DNA from: Paracoccaceae bacterium | GTDB taxonomy: Bacteria; Pseudomonadota; Alphaproteobacteria; Rhodobacterales; Rhodobacteraceae | Assembly: GCA_016938875.1 (NCBI GenBank) | Contig: JAFGTV010000029.1 | Location: forward strand, 1 to 64,000 | DNA: 64,000 bases | Direction of reading: 5' to 3' | In this document: one piece after another, positions 25,461-35,619 of the stretch | How the letters are laid out: the number at the start of each line of letters is the position of its first letter | Numbering within the stretch: the first letter of the stretch is position 1 | Position numbers and translations under genes: made by a program | Notes under the pieces: generated by a model | What the model was told of the DNA's origin: nothing | Databases searched by the model: none | Seen by the model: the letters and a program-made list of their open reading frames with translations, nothing else

Positions 25461-27038
25461 ATGGCCAAGATCGCCTTTATCCTTTTGTGTCACAAGGAAC
25501 CGGATGCGATCATCCGGCAGGCCCAGCGTTTGACCGCCGCTGGCGACCTGATGGCGATTCATTTCGATGCCCGCGCCCCCAAGGAGGATTACGAAAAGAT
25601 CCGCGCAGCGCTGGCCGACAACCCCTCTGTCACCTTTGCGCGCAAGCGGATCAAATGCGGCTGGGGGGCGTGGTCGCTGGTTCAGGCCACGCTTTATGCG
25701 GTAGAGGCGGCCGAGGCGGCGTTCCCCCGGGCCACGCATTTCTACATGCTGTCGGGCGATTGCATGGCGATCAAGTCGGCCGAGTATGCCCATGCCTTTC
25801 TGGATGCCCATGATGCGGACTATATCGAGAGCTTTGATTTCCAGGAGTCGGACTGGATCAAGACCGGCCTCAAGCAAGAGCGGCTGATCTATCGCCATTT
25901 CTTCAACGAGCGGACGCAGAAGCGGCTGTTCTACGCCTCGTTCAAGGCGCAGCAAAAGCTGGGATTGCGCCGCGCGATCCCGGCCGATTTGCAGGTCATG
26001 ATCGGCAGCCAGTGGTGGTGTCTGCGCCGCCGCACCGTCGAGGCGGTGCTGGAATTCATCCGCGCGCGCCCCGATGTCGTGCGCTTTTTCCGCACCACCT
26101 GGATCCCGGACGAGACGTTTTTCCAGACCCTGGTGCGCCACCTCGTCCCCGAGGCCGAGATCAATACGCGCTCGCTGACGTTCCTTTTGTTTTCCGACTA
26201 CGGGATGCCGGTGACGTTCTACAATGACCATTATGACCTATTGCTGGGCCAGGATTTCCTGTTCGCCCGCAAGATTTCCCCCCAAGCGCATGAGTTGAAG
26301 CGCCGGTTGGGCGCGCTCTATGCCTCGACCGGGGTGGAGTTCCAGATTTCCAATGAAGGCAGCGGCCTTTACGCCTTTCTCACCGGGCGCGGGCGGATCG
26401 GGCGTCGGTTCGCGCCGCGCTTTTGGGAGACCGAGGCCAGCCTGGGCCGCGAGCGCGAGTTGATGATCCTGACCTGCAAGAAGTGGCACGTCGCCAAGCG
26501 CCTGTTGGCACGGGTGCGCCAGGTGACGAACCTGCCGGTGGTGGAATACCTGTTCAACGAAGAGGGCACCGAATTGCCCGATCTGGGCGGTATCCAGTCC
26601 ACCTTGGAAAAGCGTACCCGCCACCGCCGCGCGCTGATGCGGATGCTGTTCGATTACCACGAGACCGATCGCCTGGTGATCTGCCTGGATCCCAGCAATA
26701 TCGACCTGATGCAGGATTTTTATTCCGACCGCTCGCGCACGCGAATGCTGGAGATCAACTGCACCTTTACCGATGAATACCTGATCGGTCACGCCCACCG
26801 CGTCGGCCTGGCCGGCGAGCGCACCCCGCCCGAGGTGCTGGAACGGTTGTTGCCGACGATCCGCTATGACGTGGTGTTCGAAAGCGACCGGATCAGGGAC
26901 GCCAATTTCCCCGACCTGTTCCGTATTTCCGAAAGCCGCAGCCCGGATCAGAACGCCGCCGTTTTGGCCGATTTCCTGTCGATCCCCCATGACAAGGCGC
27001 GCGAGATTGCCGCCACCGACTATCTTTTCGCAGATTGA
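25461..27038 (+). CDS. GT14-like (core-2/I-branching type) glycosyltransferase with C-terminal DUF5928-type domain
   Basis: 525 residues. The N-terminal ~290 residues follow the GT14 pattern: IAFILLCHKEPD at the start, IHFDARAPK, RKRIKCGWGAWSLVQATL, FYMLSGDCMAIKS near 95-107 and SQWWCLRRRTVE near 178. The C-terminal ~230 residues (from FWETEASLGRERELMIL) are a separate domain that I associate with DUF5928 of Rhodobacteraceae proteins. The predicted role is transfer of a GlcNAc-like sugar to a cell-surface glycan. AT-rich DNA upstream (25368-25420) probably holds the promoter. It is divergent from the sulfotransferase. Confidence 0.85.
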   Translation: MAKIAFILLCHKEPDAIIRQAQRLTAAGDLMAIHFDARAPKEDYEKIRAALADNPSVTFARKRIKCGWGAWSLVQATLYAVEAAEAAFPRATHFYMLSGDCMAIKSAEYAHAFLDAHDADYIESFDFQESDWIKTGLKQERLIYRHFFNERTQKRLFYASFKAQQKLGLRRAIPADLQVMIGSQWWCLRRRTVEAVLEFIRARPDVVRFFRTTWIPDETFFQTLVRHLVPEAEINTRSLTFLLFSDYGMPVTFYNDHYDLLLGQDFLFARKISPQAHELKRRLGALYASTGVEFQISNEGSGLYAFLTGRGRIGRRFAPRFWETEASLGRERELMILTCKKWHVAKRLLARVRQVTNLPVVEYLFNEEGTELPDLGGIQSTLEKRTRHRRALMRMLFDYHETDRLVICLDPSNIDLMQDFYSDRSRTRMLEINCTFTDEYLIGHAHRVGLAGERTPPEVLERLLPTIRYDVVFESDRIRDANFPDLFRISESRSPDQNAAVLADFLSIPHDKAREIAATDYLFAD

Positions 27039-27046
27039 GGATGCCG

Positions 27047-27421
27047 ATGCCCTATAGCTATGACGACCAGAACATCTTTGCCAAGATCCTGCGCGGCGAG
27101 ATCCCCAACAACACCGTGCTGGAGACCGAGCATACGCTGGCCTTCAACGACATCGCCCCCCAGGCGCCGGTGCATGTGCTGGTGATCCCCAAGGGGCCCT
27201 ATGTCTGCTACGATCATTTCGCGCTGGAGGCGTCCGAGGCCGAGATCGTCGATTTCACCCGCACCGTGGGCAAGGTCTGCGAGATGACCGGCGTGGGCCC
27301 CGGCGGCGAAGGGTTCCGCCTGATTTCCAACGCCGGCGAGAACGGCGTGCAAGAGGTGCCGCATCTGCATGTGCATATCCTGGGCGGGCGGAACCTGGGC
27401 CGGATGCTGCAAAAGGGATAG
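27047..27421 (+). CDS. HIT family hydrolase
   Basis: 124 residues with FAKILRGEIPNN near the N-terminus and the histidine triad HLHVHILGG near residue 106. Such HINT-like proteins hydrolyse nucleoside phosphoramidates and related nucleotides in the cytoplasm. I chose the ATG at 27047 because GAGG is 6 bases upstream; two earlier in-frame starts overlap the preceding gene. It lies 8 bp after the glycosyltransferase. Confidence 0.92.
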   Translation: MPYSYDDQNIFAKILRGEIPNNTVLETEHTLAFNDIAPQAPVHVLVIPKGPYVCYDHFALEASEAEIVDFTRTVGKVCEMTGVGPGGEGFRLISNAGENGVQEVPHLHVHILGGRNLGRMLQKG

Positions 27422-27585
27422 GCCGCTATCGCGCGGGACCATGGCCGATCTCGTCGTGGCCTGGCCAGGTCGGATCGAGATGGCCACACCACCCCGGGCG
27501 CGCCGATCGCCGGATCGTCCGCCTGTCCCGCATGCGGCGGGGGGGCTGAGCTGCCCGCGCGCGGGCGCGGACGGCCCCGTTTCGA

Positions 27586-28134
27586 TCAGCCCGCGCGCCA
27601 GGCCCCGCTGGCCAGACCGTCGATGGTCCATTCGCCCACCCGGTAGCGGATCAACCGCAGCGTGGGGTGTCCCACGGCGGCGGTCATCCGGCGCACCTGG
27701 CGGTTGCGCCCTTCGGAAATCGTCAGTTCGATCCAGCAATCGGGGACGGATTTGCGAAACCGTACCGGCGGCGTGCGCGGCCACAGCCCCGGCGGCGGGT
27801 CGATCCGGCACACCCGGGCCGGGCGGGTCGGTCCGTCCTTTAGCGTAACCCCCCTGCGCAGCGCCGCCAGCGCGTCGTCCGAGGGCACCCCCTCGACCTG
27901 CGCCCAATAGGTCTTGGCCATCTTGTTGCGTGGATCGGCGATCCGGGCTTGCAGCCGCCCGTCATCGGTCAGCACCAGCAACCCCTCGCTGTCGCGGTCC
28001 AGCCGCCCGGCGGGATAGACGCCGGGCACGTCGATGAACCCGGCCAGCGGCTGGCGGTCGGGGCGGGGCGGGCCGTCATCGGTGAATTGCGACAGCACCC
28101 CCCAAGGCTTGTTGAACAGGATGATCCGGCTCAC
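27586..28134 (-). CDS. rluE: RluE-like rRNA pseudouridine synthase (RsuA family)
   Basis: 182 residues starting with GTG at [16 protein letters not shown]. The catalytic Asp is in [16 protein letters not shown] (near residue 44), with KTYWAQVEG and GRNRQVRRM downstream. There is no N-terminal S4 domain, as in RluE/RluF-short types, which modify 23S rRNA. The start overlaps the stop of the ABC ATPase gene (GTGA), so it is coupled to that gene. The 27422-27585 gap after it holds nothing I recognise. Confidence 0.88.
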   Translation of the reverse strand: MSRIILFNKPWGVLSQFTDDGPPRPDRQPLAGFIDVPGVYPAGRLDRDSEGLLVLTDDGRLQARIADPRNKMAKTYWAQVEGVPSDDALAALRRGVTLKDGPTRPARVCRIDPPPGLWPRTPPVRFRKSVPDCWIELTISEGRNRQVRRMTAAVGHPTLRLIRYRVGEWTIDGLASGAWRAG

Positions 28135-29078
28135 GCCGCCCCTTTCCGGTTCGAGGTCAGCGCGACGAACACATCCTCCAGGTCGGGTTCCTGGGTGGCC
28201 ACGTCGCGCATCACGATACCGGCATTGCGCACCGCCTCGATCACCGCGCCGGTGGAAATCTCGCCCCGCCGATAGGTAAAGGCCAGCGCCCCGTCGCGGC
28301 GCCGGGCAACGTCCACGCCCACGGGCATCTGCGGCAGCGGATCGACCGGGGTTTCGGGGTGGACGACCAGGGTCTTGGCATCCATCCGCCCGATCAGCGC
28401 GGCGGTGGAGTCGCGCGCGATGACCTCGCCGTGGTTGATGATGGCGATCTCGCCGCACATCTCCTGTGCCTCTTCCAGGTAATGGGTGGTCAGGATGATC
28501 GTGGTGCCCTGTTCTTCGTTCAGGCGGCGGATATTGGTCCACAGCATCTGGCGCAGCTCGATATCCACCCCCGCCGTGGGTTCGTCCAGCACCAGCACCT
28601 GTGGGCGATGCACCAGCGCCTTGCCCAGCAGCAGGCGCCGCCGCATGCCCCCCGACAGGTTGCGGGCATAGGCCTCGGCCTTGTCCTCCAGCCCGATGGC
28701 CTTGAGGATGCGGTCGGTGATGCGCTGGGATTTGGGCACGCCATACAGGCCCGCCTGCACCTCCAGCGCGGCGCGGGGGGTAAAGAACGGGTCGATGTTC
28801 AACTCTTGCGGCATGACGCCGATGGCGCCGCGCGACTGGCGCGGGTTCACGTCCTGGTCAAAGCCCCAGATGCGCACCTTGCCGCTGGATTTGCGCACCA
28901 GCCCGGCCAGGATGTTGATCAGCGTGGATTTGCCCGCCCCGTTCGGCCCCAGCAGCCCAAAGATCGAACCCGCCGGGATATTCAGATCGATACCCTTCAG
29001 CGCCTCTTTGGGCGGTTGGCTGCCGCTGGCGGCATAGGTCTTGCGCAGCCCCTCGATCTCGATCGCGTTCTCGCCCAT
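28131..29078 (-). CDS. ABC transporter ATP-binding protein
   Basis: 315 residues. Walker [10 protein letters not shown] is near 45, the signature [15 protein letters not shown] near 145, Walker [13 protein letters not shown] and the H-loop TTHYLEEA. This is the ABC-2 (drug/NodI-like) type with a C-terminal extension of ~80 residues. No permease gene is adjacent, so the partner must be elsewhere. The start at [10 protein letters not shown] is supported by an upstream AAGGGGG. It overlaps the pseudouridine synthase gene by 4 bp. Confidence 0.9.
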   Translation of the reverse strand: MGENAIEIEGLRKTYAASGSQPPKEALKGIDLNIPAGSIFGLLGPNGAGKSTLINILAGLVRKSSGKVRIWGFDQDVNPRQSRGAIGVMPQELNIDPFFTPRAALEVQAGLYGVPKSQRITDRILKAIGLEDKAEAYARNLSGGMRRRLLLGKALVHRPQVLVLDEPTAGVDIELRQMLWTNIRRLNEEQGTTIILTTHYLEEAQEMCGEIAIINHGEVIARDSTAALIGRMDAKTLVVHPETPVDPLPQMPVGVDVARRRDGALAFTYRRGEISTGAVIEAVRNAGIVMRDVATQEPDLEDVFVALTSNRKGAA

Positions 29079-29175
29079 ATCTGCCCCCTTGCCGCTTGCC
29101 CGTGACGGGCCAATCGCTATCATGCCCCTCCAGTTAAGGCGACCCCGTCGCCCCGGCAATGAGCGGAGCGCATTC

Positions 29176-29358
29176 ATGACCACCCAAGCCCCCGAAACCG
29201 AGATCGTCAGCCAGTGGCGCGTCGCCTGCGACGGCGGACAGGGCGCACTGGGCCATCCGCGCGTCTGGCTGCATATCCCGCAGGATGTGGGCTATGTCGA
29301 ATGCGGCTATTGCGACAAGAAATTCATCCACGAAAGCTTTGCCGACAAGGTGAAGTAG
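29176..29358 (+). CDS. zf-CHCC zinc-finger protein (NDUFS6-like)
   Basis: 60 residues with the pattern C-(x)n-H-(x)n-C-x2-[18 protein letters not shown] then [12 protein letters not shown]. This is the zf-CHCC domain of the complex I accessory subunit NDUFS6 and its alphaproteobacterial homologues. It probably supports respiratory complex I. It stands alone before polA, 42 bp away. Confidence 0.88.
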   Translation: MTTQAPETEIVSQWRVACDGGQGALGHPRVWLHIPQDVGYVECGYCDKKFIHESFADKVK

Positions 29359-29400
29359 CGGCACCGCCGCCCGCGCAGCATACCATCCGGAGGGGCACGC

Positions 29401-32199
29401 ATGGCCTTTGGCAAAGGGTGCCATCTGCACCTTATCGACGGCTCGGCCTTTATTTTTCGCGCCTTTCACGCGCTGCCGCCGCTGACGCGCAAATCCGACG
29501 GCTTGCCGGTGGGCGCGGTGGCGGGCTTTTGCAACATGATCCACAAATATGTCGAGGATAACACGGGCCCCGACGCGCCGACCCATGTGGCGGTGGTGTT
29601 CGACAAGGGAAGCCACACCTTCCGCAACGACCTTTATGATCTGTACAAGGCCAACCGCGATGCCATGCCCGAGGATCTTCGCCCGCAGATCCCGCTGACC
29701 CGCGAGGCCACCCGCGCCTTCAACATCGCTTGCATCGAGAAAGAGGGGTTTGAGGCCGACGATATCATCGCCACCCTCGCCCGGCAGGCGCGCGAGGCAG
29801 GCGGGCGCGTCACCATCATCAGCTCTGACAAGGATCTGATGCAGCTGGTCGGCGGTGGCGTCGAAATGCTGGACGCGATGAAGAACAAGCGGATCGGCGT
29901 CGAGGAGGTCGAGGAAAAGTTCGGCGTCGGCCCCGATCGGGTGATCGACGTGCAGGCGCTGGCCGGCGACAGCGTGGACAACATCCCCGGCGCGCCGGGG
30001 ATCGGGATCAAGACCGCGGCGCTGTTGATCAACGAATTCGGCGATCTCGATACGCTTTTGGACCGCGCGGGCGAGATCAAGCAACCCAAGCGCCGCCAGA
30101 CCCTGATCGACAACCGCGCCCAGATCGAGCTGTCGAAACGGCTGGTCACGCTGGACACCGAAACCCCGCTCGACTTCACCCTCGATGCGCTGGAGGTCAA
30201 GGAACCCGACGCCGATACCCTGTTGGCCTTTCTGGCGCAGATGGAGTTTCGCACCCTGACCAAGCGGATCGGCGATGCGCTGGGCGTGGAACCGCCCGAT
30301 ATCGCCGTCCCCACCCCGGCGGGGGGCGCGGCACCCGATGCGCCGACGCAGATGCCCTTTGCGCCCGAAACCTATGAATGTGTGCGCGATGCCGCCGCGC
30401 TTCAGCCGTGGATCGACCGCGCCCAGGCGCGCGGCTGGGTTGCCGTGGACACCGAAACCACCTCGCTCAACGAGATGCGCGCCGAACTGGTCGGCATTTC
30501 GCTGGCGGTGGAACCGGGACAGGCCTGTTATATTCCGCTGGGTCACAAGGATGGATCGGACGACCTGTTCGGGTCGGACAACCTGGCCGAGGGGCAGATG
30601 CCCGCCGACCAGGCGCTGGCGATGCTCAAACCGCTGCTGGAGGATCCGGCGGTGATGAAGATCGGCCAGAACATGAAATACGACGCCAAGATCCTGGCCC
30701 GTCGCGGGATCGCGGTGGCGCCGATCGACGACACGATGCTGATGTCCTATGCGATGAATGCGGGGCTGCACGGGCATGGCATGGACGCGCTCAGCGAACG
30801 CTATCTCGATCATGTGCCGATCCCGATCAAACCGCTGCTGGGATCGGGCAAATCGGCGATCACCTTTGATCGCGTGCCGATCGACGAGGCGGTGAAATAC
30901 GCCGCCGAAGATGCCGACATCACCCTGCGCCTTTCGCAATTTTTCAAACCGCACCTGCACCAGGCCCGCGTGACCACCGTCTATGAAACGCTCGAACGCC
31001 CGCTGGTCCCGGTGCTGGCCCGGATGGAAATGACCGGCATAAAGGTCGATCGCGACACGCTTTCGCGGATGTCCAACGCCTTTGCCCAGAAAATGGCGGG
31101 GCTGGAGGCCGAGATCCACGACCTGGCGGGCGAGAAATTCAACGTCGGCAGCCCCAAGCAACTGGGCGAGATCCTGTTCGACAAGATGGGCCTGCCCGGC
31201 GGCAAGAAGGGCAAGACCGGCGCCTATGCCACCGGCGCCGACGTGCTGGAGGATCTGGCCGCCGAGGGGCACGACCTGCCCGCGCGCGTTCTGGACTGGC
31301 GGCAATTGTCGAAACTGAAATCGACCTATACCGACGCGCTACAGGATCACATCAACCCCGAAACGGGGCGGGTGCACACGTCCTATGTGATCACCGGCGC
31401 GATCACCGGGCGGCTCGCCTCGACCGACCCGAACCTGCAAAACATCCCCGTGCGCAGCGAAGAGGGGCGCCGCATCCGAGAGGCCTTTGTCGCCGATACC
31501 GGCAAGGTGCTGGTCAGCCTTGACTATTCACAGATCGAACTGCGGATCCTGGCCCATGTCGCCGGGATCGACGCGCTGAAAGAGGCGTTTCGCCAGGGCC
31601 AGGACATCCACGCCATGACCGCGTCGGAAATGTTCGACGTGCCGCTGGACCAGATGACGCCCGAGATCCGGCGCCAGGCCAAGGCGATCAATTTCGGCGT
31701 GATCTACGGCATTTCCGGCTTTGGCCTGGCCCGCAACCTGCGCATCCCGCGGGCCGAGGCGCAGGGCTTCATCGACCGCTATTTCGAGCGTTTCCCGGGC
31801 ATCAAGGCCTACATGGACCAGACTGTCGCCTTCGCCAAGGAACACGGCTATGTCCAGACCCTGTTCGGGCGCAAGATCCACACCCCCGACATCGGCGCCA
31901 AGGGGCCGCAGGCGGGCTTTGCCAAGCGGGCCGCGATCAACGCCCCGATCCAGGGTGCGGCGGCCGATATCATCCGGCGCGCCATGATCCGCATGCCCGC
32001 CGCGATCCAGGGCCTGCCTGCCCGGATGCTGTTGCAGGTCCATGACGAACTGATCTTCGAGGTGGACGAGGCCGCCGCGGCCGACACCATTGCCACCGTG
32101 CGAGAGGTGATGGAGGGGGCCGCGATGCCTGCGGTCAAGCTGGACGTGCCGCTGATCGTGGACGCAGGCCAGGGGGCCAACTGGGCCGAGGCGCACTAG
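29401..32199 (+). CDS. polA: DNA polymerase I
   Basis: 932 residues with all three domains. The 5'-3' exonuclease covers ~1-290 (IDGSAFIFRAFHA and VTIISSDKDLMQLV). The 3'-5' exonuclease covers ~325-520 and retains the acidic residues (VAVDTETTSL, GQNMKYDAKIL, YAAEDADITL), so proofreading should be active. The polymerase contains motif A SLDYSQIELRILAH, motif B RRQAKAINFGVIYG and motif C LQVHDELIFEV. It functions in Okazaki fragment maturation and repair. CGGAGGGG precedes the ATG. Confidence 0.98.
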   Translation: MAFGKGCHLHLIDGSAFIFRAFHALPPLTRKSDGLPVGAVAGFCNMIHKYVEDNTGPDAPTHVAVVFDKGSHTFRNDLYDLYKANRDAMPEDLRPQIPLTREATRAFNIACIEKEGFEADDIIATLARQAREAGGRVTIISSDKDLMQLVGGGVEMLDAMKNKRIGVEEVEEKFGVGPDRVIDVQALAGDSVDNIPGAPGIGIKTAALLINEFGDLDTLLDRAGEIKQPKRRQTLIDNRAQIELSKRLVTLDTETPLDFTLDALEVKEPDADTLLAFLAQMEFRTLTKRIGDALGVEPPDIAVPTPAGGAAPDAPTQMPFAPETYECVRDAAALQPWIDRAQARGWVAVDTETTSLNEMRAELVGISLAVEPGQACYIPLGHKDGSDDLFGSDNLAEGQMPADQALAMLKPLLEDPAVMKIGQNMKYDAKILARRGIAVAPIDDTMLMSYAMNAGLHGHGMDALSERYLDHVPIPIKPLLGSGKSAITFDRVPIDEAVKYAAEDADITLRLSQFFKPHLHQARVTTVYETLERPLVPVLARMEMTGIKVDRDTLSRMSNAFAQKMAGLEAEIHDLAGEKFNVGSPKQLGEILFDKMGLPGGKKGKTGAYATGADVLEDLAAEGHDLPARVLDWRQLSKLKSTYTDALQDHINPETGRVHTSYVITGAITGRLASTDPNLQNIPVRSEEGRRIREAFVADTGKVLVSLDYSQIELRILAHVAGIDALKEAFRQGQDIHAMTASEMFDVPLDQMTPEIRRQAKAINFGVIYGISGFGLARNLRIPRAEAQGFIDRYFERFPGIKAYMDQTVAFAKEHGYVQTLFGRKIHTPDIGAKGPQAGFAKRAAINAPIQGAAADIIRRAMIRMPAAIQGLPARMLLQVHDELIFEVDEAAAADTIATVREVMEGAAMPAVKLDVPLIVDAGQGANWAEAH

Positions 32200-32271
32200 G
32201 CTGCGCGCGCAAATGGTGCGGGCCTTGGATCTTTGCACCAAGAGGGAATAGGCCCGTCGCCTTCGCCCCGC

Positions 32272-32300
32272 GTCTTGGGGAAAATATCCCTGCCGCCCTA
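32272..32300. repeat. degenerate copy of the dispersed G/C-rich element
   Basis: The segment around GGGGAAAATATCCC (32277-32290), after the polA stop, resembles the AAATATCC core of the elements at 40441, 43122 and 53505 but lacks the CTTCTTCTGG arm. Similarity is partial. Confidence 0.35.
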
Positions 32301-33074
32301 TCCGCCTGGTGCCGCCATCGGGGCTGGGGCGATCCAGTCCAGCCCGTCCTCGGTCCGGGCGGCGGGGCGGTATTCGCCGCTGACCCAGCCGTCATAGCCC
32401 GCCGCGTCGAGCCGGGCAAAGAAGGCGGGATAGTCCACCGCGCCTTTGATCGGCTCGTGCCGGTCGGGCAGGCCCGCCACCTGAACATGGCGCGCGCGGT
32501 GTCCGATCCGGGTCCACAGATCCAGCGCCGCGCCGGTAATCCGCTGGGCGTGATAGGCGTCGAATTGCAGGCCCAGGTTCGGCCGGGCGAGGGTGTCCAG
32601 GATGCGCGTGGCCAGATCGAACCGGGACAGGAAATAGCCCGGGATATCGGCGGTATTGATCGGCTCTATCGTCAGGCTTTGTTCCGGCGCGGCATCGGCG
32701 GCCCAGGCCAGGTTCTCCTGATAGCTGTCATGGGCCTCCTGCCCCCCCGCACATCCGGCCAGCACATGCAGGTGCCCCGCGCCCAGTCGGGCGGCCAGAT
32801 CGCGGGCGTGGGTGAATTCGGCCCGGAACCGCGCGCCCTGTCCGGACAGGGCGGCGCTGCCACGCCCGCCCCGGGCCCAGTCGGGGGCAGGCGTGTTGAT
32901 CAGCGCCAGCGTCAGCCCCTCGTCGTTCAGTCGCGCGGCGATCGCGCCGGGGTCGTGATCGTAGGGAAACAGGATCTCAACCGCGCCGAACCCGGCCGCC
33001 CGCGCCGCTGCAAAGCGATCCAGAAAGGGGCGTTCGGTGAACAGGAAATCCAGGTTGGCGCAAAACCGCGGCAT
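32298..33074 (-). CDS. hyi: hydroxypyruvate isomerase-like TIM-barrel protein
   Basis: 258 residues, AP-endonuclease-2-type TIM barrel. The N-terminus is MPRFCANLDFLFTERPFLDRF; metal and active-site acidic residues lie in LTIEPINTADIPGYF (near 136-150) and LQFDAYHAQR, and SGEYRPA is near the C-terminus. Hyi converts hydroxypyruvate to tartronate semialdehyde in glyoxylate metabolism. That would fit the glcDEF genes about 9 kb away, though they are not linked. It begins 2 bp after the DUF1285 stop. Confidence 0.85.
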   Translation of the reverse strand: MPRFCANLDFLFTERPFLDRFAAARAAGFGAVEILFPYDHDPGAIAARLNDEGLTLALINTPAPDWARGGRGSAALSGQGARFRAEFTHARDLAARLGAGHLHVLAGCAGGQEAHDSYQENLAWAADAAPEQSLTIEPINTADIPGYFLSRFDLATRILDTLARPNLGLQFDAYHAQRITGAALDLWTRIGHRARHVQVAGLPDRHEPIKGAVDYPAFFARLDAAGYDGWVSGEYRPAARTEDGLDWIAPAPMAAPGG

Positions 33075-33076
33075 GC

Positions 33077-33679
33077 CTAGTCCAGCGCGTCCGAGGGAAT
33101 GATGGGAAAAAACACCCCGCCCGAGCGCAGGCCGAACCACGATTGCCCCTGATGCGTTTCATGGGTGCCGATATCCACCAGCCGGTAAAAGCTCTTGCGG
33201 TCGATCAACGCCTCCAGCCCCGCGCGGACGTGGACATAGGGGGCGGGCGCGCCGGTTTCGGGGTCGCGCACGACGCGGATCGGGTTTCGCGGCCCGGCCG
33301 TGACCTGATCGCCGACATTGGTGGTAAAGGTCAGCACGGGGTCTGCCCCGCTGCCGCCCTGTTCGAAATCCACCGCCACAAAGGGGGCGTCATCCACGGT
33401 AATGCCGACCTTTTCCACCGGGGTGACCAGGAAATACCGATCCCCCTCGCGCTTGAGGATCGTCGAGAAGAGCCGCACCAGCGCGGGCCGGCCAATCGGT
33501 GTGCCCAGATAAAACCATGTGCCGTCGCGCGCGATCCGCATGTCCAGGTCGCCGCAAAACGGCGGGTTCCAGTCCTGAACCGGCGGCAATGCACCGCTTT
33601 TGGATGCCGCGCGGGCGGTTTTGGCCAGTGCCTCGGCATCGGGTTTCACGATCATTTGTCCCGGTTCATTTTTTGCCAT
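33077..33679 (-). CDS. DUF1285 domain protein
   Basis: 200 residues. The conserved DUF1285 region runs from WNPPFCGDLDMRIARDGTWFYLGTPIGR (about 38-65) through LVRLFSTILKREGDRYFLVTPVEKVGI. The domain is structurally known but of uncertain function. The 60-bp gap to the divergent moxR gene is AT-rich and carries the promoters for both. Confidence 0.85.
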   Translation of the reverse strand: MAKNEPGQMIVKPDAEALAKTARAASKSGALPPVQDWNPPFCGDLDMRIARDGTWFYLGTPIGRPALVRLFSTILKREGDRYFLVTPVEKVGITVDDAPFVAVDFEQGGSGADPVLTFTTNVGDQVTAGPRNPIRVVRDPETGAPAPYVHVRAGLEALIDRKSFYRLVDIGTHETHQGQSWFGLRSGGVFFPIIPSDALD

Positions 33680-33739
33680 TTGTGCCGCGTGCCATATCTG
33701 CCTTTAATACCCCCATATATGACCACAGGGAGGGATGTC

Positions 33740-34743
<1,004 letters not shown>

Positions 34744-34747
<4 letters not shown>

Positions 34748-35619
34748 GTGATCCCGCCCTCTTGCGATCCCGCGCCGAGGGGTTGGCCCAGGCGCTGCCA
34801 CCGCTTTTGGCGGATGCCGAGCATCTGGCCCAGGCGGTGATCCTGGGCGAGCATGGCCGCAGGCGCGCGGGGATGAGCGATGAATTCTGGCAATATCGCC
34901 CGGCCCATGCGGGCGACGAGGCGCGGATGATCGACTGGCGCCGCTCTGCGCGGTCGGATGCGCATTTCGTGCGGGAAAAGGAATGGCAAGCGGCGCAAAG
35001 CGTGTTGTTATGGGTCGATGACGCGGCCTCGATGGATTTTTCCGGCGCGCCCGATCACCCGACCAAGGCCGACCGCGCGCGGGTTCTGGCGATGGCGGTG
35101 GCGGTACTGTTGATGCGCGGGGGCGAACGGGTGGGGCTGTCGGGCACCGGGGTGCCGCCGCGGCGCGGCCCGCTGCAACTGCTGCGCCTGGCCGAGGCGT
35201 TCAGCACGGCCCCCACCGGCGCCGATTACGGCGCGCCCGAGGCCCGCGGCATGGCCCCCCATTCTCGCGCCGTGTTCCTGTCGGATTTCCTGGGCGATCT
35301 GGCCCCGGTCGAGGCCGCCCTGGCCAAGGCCGCCGATCGCGGCGTCAAGGGCGCGCTATGTCAGGTTCTGGATCCCGCCGAAGAGGCGTTTCCCTATGAC
35401 GGGCGCACCGTATTCGAAAGCATGGGGGGCACCCTGCGCCATGAAACGCTCAAGGCCGGGGATCTGCGCGCGCGCTATCTGGATCGGCTGGCGACGCGCA
35501 AGGCGCGGCTGGCCGATCTGGCGCGCGCCACCGGCTGGCACTATTCCACCCATCATACGGGCGAGGGGGCGCAGGGCGCGCTGTTGTGGCTATACCGTGC
35601 GCTGGAACGGGTGCGCTGA
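34744..35619 (+). CDS. DUF58 (VWA-like) protein
   Basis: 291 residues. The DUF58 core is RRAGMSDEFWQYRPAHAGDEARMIDWRRSARSDAHFVREKEW near 39-82; then a MIDAS-like LWVDDAASMDF near 88. It is cytoplasmic, with no membrane helix seen. DUF58 proteins accompany MoxR ATPases and are presumed substrates or adaptors. It starts with GTG overlapping the moxR stop. Confidence 0.9.

Noticed and set aside
27422-27585. Short coding sequence between the HIT and RluE-like genes
   Set aside because: The candidate frames overlap the RluE-like gene, are Arg/Pro-rich and have no ribosome site or motif.
29134-31305. 723-codon open frame antisense to polA
   Set aside because: It mirrors the third-position GC bias of polA, has no recognisable domain, and overlaps zf-CHCC and polA completely.
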